From NCBI GenBank assembly GCA_031270205.1, contig JAISYA010000236.1, positions 1 to 18,710 on the forward strand: a DNA stretch of 18,710 bases, given 5' to 3'. The position numbers and the translations under genes are program-made. Each line of letters opens with the position of its first letter. The first letter of the stretch is position 1. The notes under the pieces are model-generated. The model was not told the origin of the DNA. It ran no database searches and was given only the letters and a program-made list of their open reading frames with translations. Origin of the DNA: Treponema sp. GTDB lineage: Bacteria; Spirochaetota; Spirochaetia; Treponematales; Breznakiellaceae. Below, one piece after another: positions 1 to 6,860 of this stretch.

Positions 1-86
1 AGCCGGGCCGCTTCCAGGGCTTTTGCCTTTTCCTCACTTGAGGCGTTAGGATTCCCTGTGGTTTTTTCTTCACTTGCTTTTGCCAT
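1..86 (-). CDS. recA: RecA recombinase, N-terminal fragment (cut by window edge)
   Basis: Only the first 28 codons are in the window. The start is the ATG at 86-84, preceded on the minus strand by a purine-rich ribosome binding site (GGGAGG, about 9 nt before the ATG). The peptide begins MAKASEEKTTG and reaches EEKAKALEAARL. That is the usual RecA opening: a short variable charged tail, then the K-x-KALEAA helix that leads into the QIEKQFGKGS segment. RecA forms filaments on single-stranded DNA for homologous recombination. The catalytic core lies outside the window, so the call rests on this one short motif. A candidate promoter at 138-165 reads into it. It is divergent from the thiamine diphosphokinase gene. 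Confidence 0.6.
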   Translation of the reverse strand, partial: MAKASEEKTTGNPNASSEEKAKALEAAR

Positions 87-137
87 TACAATCTCCCTCC
101 CCTATATATGGCGCGCAGACGCGCGGCGCTTTAATCT

Positions 138-165
138 TTTATAAAAATCTACCGTTTTTTTTCAA
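138..165 (-). promoter_or_regulatory. Candidate sigma-70 promoter for the minus-strand recA-like gene
   Basis: On the minus strand TTGAAA (165-160) is followed after 16 nt by TATAAA (143-138), inside an A/T-rich tract. This would give a leader of about 45 nt that includes a short GC hairpin (CGCGC-AGAC-GCGCG on the plus strand, near 112-126). I see no convincing SOS box. The tract is so A/T-rich that a chance match is possible. Confidence 0.4.
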
Positions 166-239
166 AAAAAGCTATTGGTTGTTTATCCGGCTGCTTTTAA
201 GGAGCGGACGCCCGGCGGCGGGTGAAGAAAAACCGCGAA

Positions 240-268
240 TTGACGCAAATTTTCCGCCGTATTACAAT
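240..268 (+). promoter_or_regulatory. Sigma-70 promoter for thiamine diphosphokinase
   Basis: TTGACG (240-245), a 17-nt spacer and TACAAT (263-268). Transcription would begin near 275, about 60 nt before the TTG start at 335. The promoter lies inside the upstream open frame, which argues that the frame's longer N-terminal extension is not translated. The leader is too short for a thiamine pyrophosphate riboswitch. Confidence 0.55.
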
Positions 269-334
269 GCTGTTCAAAAGATGGCAAGGGCAGGGGCAGG
301 GGATTTTTTGGCGCCGGTCCTACAGGAGTTAGTC

Positions 335-1051
335 TTGTTGGGTGTTGTATTTACAGGAGCTGAAGGGCCGCCGCCGGATTTGGTCGGGCGGCTTTTTGCG
401 GGACCGGCGAAAGGGGCTATGACAGCCGCGGCAGATTCCGGCCTGATTGCGGCGGAAGAGGCCGCTTTGCGGCCCGACTGGATCGTCGGCGACATGGACT
501 CCCTGGACAGCGTGGAGCGGCTGGCGGCGTATCCCGCAGGCAGCGTTATCCGCCATGACGCTGCCAAGGATTATACCGATACGGAACTGGCCCTTTCCCT
601 GCTCCGGGAAAAAGGCTGTGACGAGGTGTGGCTTTTGGGCGGCGGCGGCGGCAGAACCGATCATCTTTTCGCCATACGCTCCCTGTTTGAAAGGGACTGT
701 TTCCCCAGCCGCTGGATCACCGGGGCCGAGGATATCCGCTGCCTTGAAGCCCGGCCGGGCGGAAACGGACGCGAATACCTTCCCCCCGGAGCCGGTGTCG
801 CGGCAGCCGGCGCTGCGGCGGCATCCGGGGAACTGGCGCTGCGCCTTGAAAAGAACGCCCTGCTTTCGGTGTTTCCCCTGGGAGATGGTCCCTGGAAGGC
901 GGTGAGCCGGGGCCTGGCCTGGCCGCTTGACGGATTACGCTGGAACCGGGGGTTTTTCGGCCTGAGTAATGCGGCAACAAGCGGGGAATTTTCGATACGG
1001 GCGGAAAGGGGACGGTTTATGGTGATCATCCCCGGCCTGCGGCATATATAG
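335..1051 (+). CDS. thiN: Thiamine diphosphokinase
   Basis: Transfers pyrophosphate from ATP to thiamine to make thiamine diphosphate, in the cytoplasm. From the TTG start the protein is 238 residues, near the usual length. Family motifs are intact and in order: the FTGAEGP strand near residue 6, VGDMDSLD (D53, D55) for the metal/ATP site, KDYTDTELAL (residues 78-87), and a glycine run followed by RTDH (residues 102-110). The C-terminal beta domain ends in GFFGLSNAATS and RGRF. The start was chosen because AGGAG (324-328) lies 6 nt before TTG 335, and because the family normally begins just before the G-V-x-F-T-G strand. The frame stays open upstream to about 74, but that stretch holds the promoter and resembles no known domain. 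The gene stands alone, convergent with the next gene. Confidence 0.88.
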   Translation: MLGVVFTGAEGPPPDLVGRLFAGPAKGAMTAAADSGLIAAEEAALRPDWIVGDMDSLDSVERLAAYPAGSVIRHDAAKDYTDTELALSLLREKGCDEVWLLGGGGGRTDHLFAIRSLFERDCFPSRWITGAEDIRCLEARPGGNGREYLPPGAGVAAAGAAAASGELALRLEKNALLSVFPLGDGPWKAVSRGLAWPLDGLRWNRGFFGLSNAATSGEFSIRAERGRFMVIIPGLRHI

Positions 1052-1100
1052 CGAGGCCGCTGTGTTTTCCCCTGTCACAAACTAAATACGGATGAAACGG

Positions 1101-1118
1101 CCCACAGCAGCCTGTGGG
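1101..1118. other. Short hairpin downstream of thiN
   Basis: CCCACAG (1101-1107), loop CAGC, CTGTGGG (1112-1118). No T-run follows on the plus strand, so it is at best part of the 3' end structure of the thiN transcript. Confidence 0.35.
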
Positions 1119-1152
1119 ACTTAAAAGCGAAAAACCGCAGGAGTCTTGGCTC

Positions 1153-1225
1153 AAGCCGGTCCCAAAACCGTACCCGGCTATGCCGGGAACGTTAGCGCAC
1201 AGTCAATTGGTTTTGGGACCGGCTT
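1153..1225. repeat. Perfect 17-bp inverted repeat with nested hairpin between convergent genes
   Basis: Left arm 1153-1169 (AAGCCGGTCCCAAAACC) and right arm 1209-1225 are exact reverse complements. The 39-nt interior contains a second hairpin, CCCGGC-TAT-GCCGGG (1173-1187). The structure sits between the 3' ends of thiN (plus) and the hydrolase-family gene (minus), and its right arm encodes part of the last residues of the latter. The position suggests a two-way transcription stop or mRNA 3'-end protector, though there is no T-run. It could instead be a member of a dispersed palindromic repeat family. Confidence 0.7.
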
Positions 1226-1718
1226 TATGGAAACGCAATTTACAGTCGGGACATCCCTGTGCAATAGTGGTTTCCAGGTCCAGGGTAAGTCCCATTGCTT
1301 CGGCAATACCCCGGTCCCCCTCCATAGCCATATCGCACAACAGGGCGCAGGTTTTATCATCAAAGCCCAGTTTTTGCCACGCGCCGACCAGGGCGCAGTA
1401 GTGAAAATCCACGGCAACATTATCCCTGTCCGCGTTGACCGGGCGCATATCAAAGGTTTTAATCGCCAGTTCTCCCAAAAAAACATTTTTGAAATCCGCG
1501 CAGTTACCGGGATCGGCGCATTTCTTTTTGAAGTTTTCACCGTGCATACGGCCGCACCGCTTAATTGCCCGTCTGATAACAGGCTCCGCGTCAATACCCG
1601 CTTTTACCATTTCATCATAGATAAGGCCCATCCAGGCGGCCCGGTGTTCAATCTGCGCCCGGTTAACCTCCGCGGTTTCATCAACAGGATTTGCGGCATT
1701 CTTGATATTCGACGCCAT
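1203..1718 (-). CDS. L-2-amino-thiazoline-4-carboxylic acid hydrolase-family protein
   Basis: 171 residues from the ATG at 1718, chosen because GGAGGAG lies 5 nt upstream on the minus strand; the longer open frame adds 16 residues with no ribosome binding site. The C-terminal half carries the family pattern: DFHYCALVGAWQKLGF, then a cysteine and CDMAMEGD, and ETTIAQGCPDCKLRFH near the end. The founding members hydrolyse L-2-amino-Delta2-thiazoline-4-carboxylate on the way to L-cysteine, but most relatives have no tested function, so the substrate here is unknown. No signal peptide is seen, so it is probably cytoplasmic. Its last codons lie inside the 17-bp inverted repeat. It is on the same strand as the lipoprotein gene upstream, 156 bp away, and may have its own promoter. 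Confidence 0.65.
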   Translation of the reverse strand: MASNIKNAANPVDETAEVNRAQIEHRAAWMGLIYDEMVKAGIDAEPVIRRAIKRCGRMHGENFKKKCADPGNCADFKNVFLGELAIKTFDMRPVNADRDNVAVDFHYCALVGAWQKLGFDDKTCALLCDMAMEGDRGIAEAMGLTLDLETTIAQGCPDCKLRFHKAGPKTN

Positions 1719-1764
1719 TTTTCTCCTCCCGACAATTTGCTGCGCTCCGCGCGTTATAATCCCC

Positions 1765-1788
1765 AAACATCGCCTTCAGGCGATGTTT
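1765..1788. terminator. Hairpin, possible terminator of the lipoprotein gene
   Basis: AAACATCGCC (1765-1774), loop TTCA, GGCGATGTTT (1779-1788): a 10-bp perfect stem downstream of the minus-strand lipoprotein gene that ends at 1875. In the minus direction it is followed by GGGGATTATAACG rather than a strong U-run, so termination may be partial. The TATAAC after it could be a -10 element for the hydrolase-family gene. Confidence 0.4.
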
Positions 1789-1874
1789 TACCTCTGCCAC
1801 GTTTTATACTTCCCCACACCCGGGAGGGCGCGGGACTTATGCTTTAGCACAATTTGGCGCCATCTTTGCGTTAA

Positions 1875-2366
1875 CTAATTTTGAACGGGAACGAGGGCGG
1901 AGGAGAAAGTGCTGCCGCTGGTTTGGAATGTACGGGGGCTGTTAAAGACCTGATTCTCCTGTAAGATCGCGTCGGTGTACTTGATGGCCAGGGCCGAACC
2001 GTACCATGTTTCCTGCTTGCTGGTTCTCAAACCTTCCGACACATTTGAAACCGCCTTGTCAATGGTTACGTTAATGATAGCTTCTCCTCCTGCCTCCTGC
2101 GCTTTTTTAAGCAGGGCCTGATATGTGAACGTTTCACCCTGAATTTGGCCTTTATCGTTAATTGTAAAAGTGACCTCGGTGAATACAAGTCCCCTGGACT
2201 CAAAATCCTTTACAGGGATAAGGACAGCCTCCCCAAAAGCACCCCAATTTTGATAGCTTACCGCCGCTGTATTTTGCTGCTGCGGAATACTGGAGCATCC
2301 GGAAAACGAAAAAATGAGACCGGTTATCACGGCGATCTTTCCCAAAAAGAACAATTTGTTTTTCAT
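1875..2366 (-). CDS. Small lipoprotein of unknown function
   Basis: 163 residues. The N-terminus has lysines at 2 and 4, a hydrophobic stretch and a lipobox ending FSGC at residue 24, so it should be exported and lipid-anchored. The mature part has a predicted strand-rich middle (EVTFTINDKGQIQGETFTY), a helix (LLKKAQEAGGEAIINVTID) and a W-Y-G-S-A-LAIKY strand. The pattern of a motif near GGEAIINV followed by a short beta strand resembles small bacterial surface lipoproteins with a heavy-metal-binding-like or YbjQ-like fold, but I do not assign a family. AAGGAG lies 8 nt before the ATG. It follows the sugar kinase on the same strand after 171 bp with no clear terminator, so it could be the tail of that operon or independent. 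Confidence 0.7.
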   Translation of the reverse strand: MKNKLFFLGKIAVITGLIFSFSGCSSIPQQQNTAAVSYQNWGAFGEAVLIPVKDFESRGLVFTEVTFTINDKGQIQGETFTYQALLKKAQEAGGEAIINVTIDKAVSNVSEGLRTSKQETWYGSALAIKYTDAILQENQVFNSPRTFQTSGSTFSSALVPVQN

Positions 2367-2472
2367 AGTAAACTCCTTGATTAAAGTATGCCGGTATACA
2401 CCAACATCTATTCGGCTTTACGCTGCCTGGCGTTATGCCTGTTTTTAGATATGACAGAAATCACACATACCC

Positions 2473-2523
2473 TTAATCCGCCGGTATTTTTTTCATATTA
2501 ACCTCCCTCTTAACCTCCCTCAT
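2473..2523 (-). CDS. Possible 16-codon small ORF after the kinase gene
   Basis: On the minus strand ATG at 2523 opens a 16-codon frame ending at TAA (2475-2473). It contains a second in-frame ATG at 2496 that is preceded by a strong GGGAGG. The sequence GAGGGAGGTTAA occurs twice in tandem here, duplicating the ribosome binding site. The peptide (MREVKREVNMKKIPAD) matches nothing I know. It may be a decayed gene start or a leader for the lipoprotein gene rather than a functional protein. The rest of the 2367-2537 gap shows no clear hairpin or promoter. Confidence 0.2.
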   Translation of the reverse strand: MREVKREVNMKKIPAD

Positions 2524-2537
2524 CACAGCCTTAATCC

Positions 2538-4052
2538 TTAACCAAGCGTATCAATCATTTCCCATACCGGATCCAGTGCGTTGATAAGCGCCTTATAAGC
2601 GGCGTATTTATTTATGTAGTAGGCGTGCTTTTCCGCATCCGGCCCGTAGCGGGCGCTGATCTTTGTACAAATATTTGCCGCCTCTACCACGTTTTTATAA
2701 ACCCCCACCCCTACTCCGGCCAGCATGGCAACTCCCAGGGCGCCGAGTTCTTCCGCTTCCGAAACTTCCACGCTCACTCCCAGAATATCGGCAAACATCT
2801 GCATCCAGGTCTTCGATCTGGTAGCTCCCCCCGCCATGCGAATCGCGTTGGGCATGGGGGCGAATTTCTGAAGCCGTTCAAGGTGATACCAGTGGCAGAA
2901 CACTACCCCTTCAAAAATCGCCCTTACCAAAGAGGCGGGGCCGTGGTTTCCCTTGAGTCCGATAAAGGCCGATTTGGCGTCAATGTTGACGTTGGTTCCG
3001 TAAAGGAAGGGCAGAAAGAGAACGGTATCCCGCCAGGGGGCCTGCTCAACCAGTTGGTTGCACTTCTCATAAATGTGTTCTTCGTTTTCACGATCCAAAA
3101 AATGGTCGATAAACCATTCAAGATTGGTAGCCGAAGTGGAGCTTCCTTCCATAAATTGCCAAAATGCGTCAATGCAATAATGGTATACCATAAAAATATC
3201 CGGCGAAACAATCGGCTCCCGGTTAAGAAAGGTATTGATACCCCAGGTACCGACTATGATGCCCCATCTGGTTTCATCGGTGACGCCGGCGGAAACAACT
3301 GACGCGCCGGTGTCCATCTGGCCGCCCACTACGGGCGTGCCCGCCTTGAGGCCGGTTTTTTGGGCAAAGTCTTCGGTAACATAGCCGACAATTTCGGTAC
3401 AGGCGGCGATCTTTTTCGGCAGCCTGTCCAGATATTCGGGAATACCGTAGGCGGAAAATATTTCTTCGGTAATCGCGCCCACATTTTGATCCATGCCGGC
3501 AATGCCGGACGCCTCGGTTAATTCCAGGCAGAAAACGCCGGTTAAAAGATAACGCACATAGTCTTTGGCGGTTACAATGGTTTTGGTTCTGTCCAGCGCT
3601 GCCCTGTCGTTATCCTTGAACCAGGCAATCACCGCCGGCACATTGCCCGCCCAAATTGCCTGGCGTATTTTGGGCAGCAGCTTCTGGTAGGTGCCGTCGG
3701 AATACCATTTTTTAATGTAGTTTTTTGCCCGCAGATCGCCTGACAGCACCGCGTTATGGGTCGGCTTTCCGTTTTCATCAAACATATACAAACCGTTTGC
3801 CTGGCCGGTAACTCCGATGCCGAGAATATCCGCCGGATCAATGCCGGAGGTTTCCAGCGCGCCCCGTATCGCCCCGCAGGTCATCTTTTCCGCTTCCGCA
3901 ATGCTGCGTTCGTTCATGTCCTTTCCGGGATACAGAATGGTCAGGCGTTTTCCCACAGTGGTCAGTTCCCTGCCTTCAAGATTAAACAGGGCCGCCTTTA
4001 CCATCGTGCCGCCAATGTCAATTCCCATTAAACATTTAACCGAATCCTTCAT
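2538..4052 (-). CDS. FGGY-family carbohydrate kinase (L-xylulose kinase-like)
   Basis: 504 residues, the usual length for this family. It phosphorylates a sugar with ATP in the cytoplasm. The N-terminal ATPase-fold loop is GIDIGGTMVKAAL (residues 10-22). VTGQANGLYM (81-90) matches the second substrate region. GGQMDTGAS has the expected catalytic aspartate at D247, GTWGINTF (268-275) is the phosphate-binding segment, and the C-terminal GGATRSKTWMQMFADILG block and GALGVAMLAG are the adenosine-site motifs. AAGGAG lies 7 nt before the ATG. It follows the UlaE-type epimerase by 12 bp, a pairing seen with LyxK-type kinases. That context suggests an L-xylulose or related ketose substrate, making the 5-phosphate that the epimerase uses. 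Sequence alone does not exclude D-xylulose or another pentulose. Confidence 0.85.
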   Translation of the reverse strand: MKDSVKCLMGIDIGGTMVKAALFNLEGRELTTVGKRLTILYPGKDMNERSIAEAEKMTCGAIRGALETSGIDPADILGIGVTGQANGLYMFDENGKPTHNAVLSGDLRAKNYIKKWYSDGTYQKLLPKIRQAIWAGNVPAVIAWFKDNDRAALDRTKTIVTAKDYVRYLLTGVFCLELTEASGIAGMDQNVGAITEEIFSAYGIPEYLDRLPKKIAACTEIVGYVTEDFAQKTGLKAGTPVVGGQMDTGASVVSAGVTDETRWGIIVGTWGINTFLNREPIVSPDIFMVYHYCIDAFWQFMEGSSTSATNLEWFIDHFLDRENEEHIYEKCNQLVEQAPWRDTVLFLPFLYGTNVNIDAKSAFIGLKGNHGPASLVRAIFEGVVFCHWYHLERLQKFAPMPNAIRMAGGATRSKTWMQMFADILGVSVEVSEAEELGALGVAMLAGVGVGVYKNVVEAANICTKISARYGPDAEKHAYYINKYAAYKALINALDPVWEMIDTLG

Positions 4053-4064
4053 GGCGTTTCTCCT

Positions 4065-4898
4065 TTATCCTTTAGTAATACTATTTAATTTTTTTAGCAG
4101 AAAAGCGCTTGCTTTGGGTAAGTACCGGTGAAAAACTTCTTTATCGTAAGACCACATTTCCGCTGTCAGAAAACCGTTGTAGCCCATGGCGGCAAGGGTC
4201 CCAAAACAAAGATCAAAATCGACAGTGCCCTCCCCGAAGGGTATGTCCCGGTAGATACCGGGTTTTGTGTCTTTCAGGTGTATCCCGACGATGTGCCGTC
4301 CTCCCAGGGTAAGCTCCCGCACCGGATCAAGGCCCGATGCGGTGATATTACCCACATCGGCGTAACACTGCAAATAGGGCGAGTCTATCATCCTTACCAC
4401 AGCCATGATCCGTTCCACGCTTGCCATAAAAGGACTGTCCATGGTTTCAATAGCCAGCATTACCCCCGCAGCCGCCGCTTCCCTGACGCAGGCGTCAATA
4501 GCGCTGAAAAAAAGCCGCCCGGTGTTCGGATTGCATTTTTCGCCGTGCTCGTCGTAGCCGGCAAGGTGTATCAGTCTGATGCCCGCGTCGTGGGCAAAAG
4601 CGACGGCCCGCCTTACAATGTCCAGGCCTTTTTCCCGGACGGCGCGGTCCTCCGAGCCGAGCGGATAGCCCCTGTTCGCGGTGAGCGCCAGGGTTTCAAC
4701 GGGAATATCCGCCGCTTCCGCCGCCCGGCGCAGGGCAAGGGCCTCGTTTTCCCTGTACAGCCGGGGAAGCCGGTCATCGGCGGCGTCAATGTTCAGTTCC
4801 ATAAAAGAAAATCCCGAAGAACGGACCAGTTCCAGTTTGGCTTCCCAGTCAAGATTAAAACAGATTGCCTTTTCGTATAATCCGATTCGCGTGGTCAT
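4065..4898 (-). CDS. ulaE: L-xylulose-5-phosphate 3-epimerase (UlaE/SgbU type)
   Basis: 277 residues, a TIM-barrel sugar phosphate epimerase acting in the cytoplasm. It interconverts L-xylulose-5-phosphate and L-ribulose-5-phosphate. The opening RIGLYEKAICFNLDWEAKL, the ELNIDAADDRLPRL segment, the GYPLGSEDRAVREKGL segment and LAGYDEHGEK closely follow the Escherichia coli UlaE pattern. The four expected metal ligands are present: E151 (AIETMDS), D181 (YADVGN), H207 (GIHLKDT) and E247 (TAEMW). The RDIPFGEGTVDF motif (217-228) is also typical. It starts 3 bp after the stop of the parvulin-like gene, so translation is probably coupled, with a weak AAGGA nearby. No ulaD decarboxylase or ulaF/araD 4-epimerase is in the window, so ascorbate-type input is less likely than direct pentulose uptake. 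Confidence 0.88.
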   Translation of the reverse strand: MTTRIGLYEKAICFNLDWEAKLELVRSSGFSFMELNIDAADDRLPRLYRENEALALRRAAEAADIPVETLALTANRGYPLGSEDRAVREKGLDIVRRAVAFAHDAGIRLIHLAGYDEHGEKCNPNTGRLFFSAIDACVREAAAAGVMLAIETMDSPFMASVERIMAVVRMIDSPYLQCYADVGNITASGLDPVRELTLGGRHIVGIHLKDTKPGIYRDIPFGEGTVDFDLCFGTLAAMGYNGFLTAEMWSYDKEVFHRYLPKASAFLLKKLNSITKG

Positions 4899-4901
4899 AA
4901 A

Positions 4902-5837
4902 TCATAAATCCTTTAATTCTTTTATGCTAACCTTTACCGAGCCGTTTGCAAGCGATTCGGCGTACAGCTTTTTCATCAGTCTGTCATGCGCAAGGACGGA
5001 TTTGGCGGATTTAATTGAAGCTTCGATCCCGTCCCTGGCCATTTCGTAGGGCATTTCGATATAGTCCGGCTTTCTGACAAAGATCATGAACACATGGCCC
5101 TGATAAATATTGTATTCCGCAATGTCTCCGGTTTTTTCGAGTGTTTTTAAGGCCGCAAGCCGGGCCGGAAAAATCCCCGTATCCTTGTCGTAGAGCAATT
5201 CTTCGGCGCTGCCCGCGCCGTATTCGGACGCCAGCTCGTCAAAACCGATCCCCCCGCGCAGCTTTTGGCGTACTTCCTGAATCAGCGGGGCCATATCGTT
5301 TTCGGCGGCGGCTATGAGCGTTTCATAATCTCCCTGTTTTTTTTCGTTAAGGAGTATTGCCGCCTGTCCCCGCACCGCGGCTTCAAAGGGCAGCGTAAAG
5401 CTCTTTACCCATTTGAGTCCTTCAGGATAATAAAGGACAGGCTCTCTGGGATACGTTATCGCGGCGCTTACGATTTCTTTTTTATCGGTAAAATATTTTT
5501 TCTGCGAAAAAAGAAGCGTTTCGTATTTGGAACGGATTTCCTCTTCGCTTGCCTGCGGATCATCCGCCGCCTCAATTTCCCCGGCGTGTACCAGGCTCAG
5601 GTCCGCGTAGACATATTCCCTTGCCACATCGTCAATAAGCCGCCGCCAGATTTCTTTGTCCGCTTTTACCTCGGCGGGAAGCATGCCGTATTTTTTGCAA
5701 TAGTCGCCGGCCTTTTGGAGAATATCTTCTTTTGAGTAAGTGTTAAGCGGCGTTACAATTACGGCGCTGTTTTTTTCGCACGACAGCGTTAAAAGCGAAA
5801 AAGCCAAAAGCGGAAACACGATACACTTAAGTTTCAT
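4902..5837 (-). CDS. Parvulin/SurA-like lipoprotein in the sugar operon
   Basis: 311 residues with a lipoprotein signal (lipobox LTLSC, Cys20), so it should be anchored outside the cytoplasmic membrane. A helical segment resembling a SurA/PrsA N-terminal domain covers roughly residues 30-110. Residues about 185-265 fit the parvulin peptidyl-prolyl isomerase pattern: a helix, G-x-G-FDELASEYG, a loop, a helix around LAALKTLEKTGDI, and a final GHVFMIFVRKP strand. Expected role: folding helper or chaperone for exported proteins, but the sequence is divergent and catalysis is not certain. Its ATG directly follows the permease TGA (no gap) and its stop is 3 bp before the epimerase start, so it belongs to the sugar operon. 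It may help fold the binding lipoprotein; that is inference. Confidence 0.6.
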   Translation of the reverse strand: MKLKCIVFPLLAFSLLTLSCEKNSAVIVTPLNTYSKEDILQKAGDYCKKYGMLPAEVKADKEIWRRLIDDVAREYVYADLSLVHAGEIEAADDPQASEEEIRSKYETLLFSQKKYFTDKKEIVSAAITYPREPVLYYPEGLKWVKSFTLPFEAAVRGQAAILLNEKKQGDYETLIAAAENDMAPLIQEVRQKLRGGIGFDELASEYGAGSAEELLYDKDTGIFPARLAALKTLEKTGDIAEYNIYQGHVFMIFVRKPDYIEMPYEMARDGIEASIKSAKSVLAHDRLMKKLYAESLANGSVKVSIKELKDL

Positions 5838-6860
5838 TCATTCCGTTCGCCGTACCGCGGTGTTCTGCCGCAGGGCGTCAATTACCACAGCGCCCAATAC
5901 AATGATGTACCGTATCAGTTCCTGCCAGAAAGCGGGAACGTTAAACAGGGTCAGGGCGTCCTGTACGAGGGCCATAAGGGAAAGTCCCAGAATGGCGCCA
6001 AGGATAGAACCCTTGCCGCCGTTCATGCTGACCCCTCCGATAACGGCGGAAGCGATGGCGGTCATTTCCAGTCCCGCCCCCGCGGTTACCGGAACACCGG
6101 AGAATTTGTTGACATAGATAACGCCGGCGAGGGCGGAAAATACGCAGCAGGCCATACAGGTAAGCACTTTAACGCGCTTGACGTTAATTCCCGAATAGGC
6201 GGCGGCTTTTTCATTGCTTCCGGTGTAGAAAACCAGCCGCATAAGCAGGGCCTTTCTGACAAAAATTTCAGCGAGGATCGCGATGATAATAAAGAGCAGC
6301 ACCGTCATGGGCATAAGGCCGCCTATCTGCCCCTGCCCCAGGTAACGGAACCTGGGAGCGGCGTTCAGCGCCCGGACCAGCGATATGGGCGTTCCTGTTG
6401 TAAGGGTATGCACCACGCCGCGGGCAATACCCATGAAACACAGCGAAACAATAAAGTGGCTTAACCTGACATACGTAACCAGAAAGCCCATGAACGCCCC
6501 GATGGCCGCGCAGATAAGCACCGCCAGCAGCGCGGCCAGCCAGGGATTCACGCCTCCCAAAAAGAACTTTGCGATGATAGTCATGGAAAGGCACATCATG
6601 GAGCCGACCGAAAGATCAATGCCGCCTGAGATCAATATGATCGTCATTCCTATAACAACGATGCCGTCAATCGAAAGGGAGCCTAATACAACTTTGATGT
6701 TCGCCCATTTCGCGAAATAGGGGGAAGTAAAGGAAAGGGTGATAATCAGCGCCAGGAGTATTATAAGCAAATTGATTTCCCTGAGCTGAAAAACAGCAAG
6801 CTTTTTTATATTGAATCCCAGCCTGCTCCTTGCCGTACCCATATTAAGATTGTTACGCAT
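5838..6860 (-). CDS. Sugar ABC transporter permease, RbsC/XylH type
   Basis: 340 residues from the ATG at 6860. That start overlaps the ATPase stop by 8 bp and has GGAG about 7 nt upstream; the longer open frame adds 18 residues inside the ATPase gene. It is strongly hydrophobic with about 8-10 membrane segments. The family signature ISGGIDLSVGSMM lies at about residues 80-92, TLTTGTPISL near 155 is the usual periplasmic-loop region, and TAGAGLEMTAIASAVIGG near 260 is the ATPase-contact segment. It forms the membrane channel of a pentose/ribose-type importer with the neighbouring ATPase and binding protein. Only one permease gene is present, so it should act as a homodimer as in RbsC. Confidence 0.9.
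   Translation of the reverse strand: MRNNLNMGTARSRLGFNIKKLAVFQLREINLLIILLALIITLSFTSPYFAKWANIKVVLGSLSIDGIVVIGMTIILISGGIDLSVGSMMCLSMTIIAKFFLGGVNPWLAALLAVLICAAIGAFMGFLVTYVRLSHFIVSLCFMGIARGVVHTLTTGTPISLVRALNAAPRFRYLGQGQIGGLMPMTVLLFIIIAILAEIFVRKALLMRLVFYTGSNEKAAAYSGINVKRVKVLTCMACCVFSALAGVIYVNKFSGVPVTAGAGLEMTAIASAVIGGVSMNGGKGSILGAILGLSLMALVQDALTLFNVPAFWQELIRYIIVLGAVVIDALRQNTAVRRTE

Noticed and set aside
86..137. LexA/SOS box in front of the recA-like gene
   Set aside because: I see no match to known SOS box types. The local symmetry is a short GC hairpin in the leader.
269..334. Thiamine pyrophosphate riboswitch upstream of thiN
   Set aside because: The leader after the predicted promoter is only about 60 nt and lacks the conserved THI-box segments.
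1146..1847. Plus-strand open frame of 233 codons opposite the thiazoline-carboxylate hydrolase-family gene
   Set aside because: The minus strand has a strong ribosome binding site and family motifs; the plus product has none and would start inside the inverted repeat.
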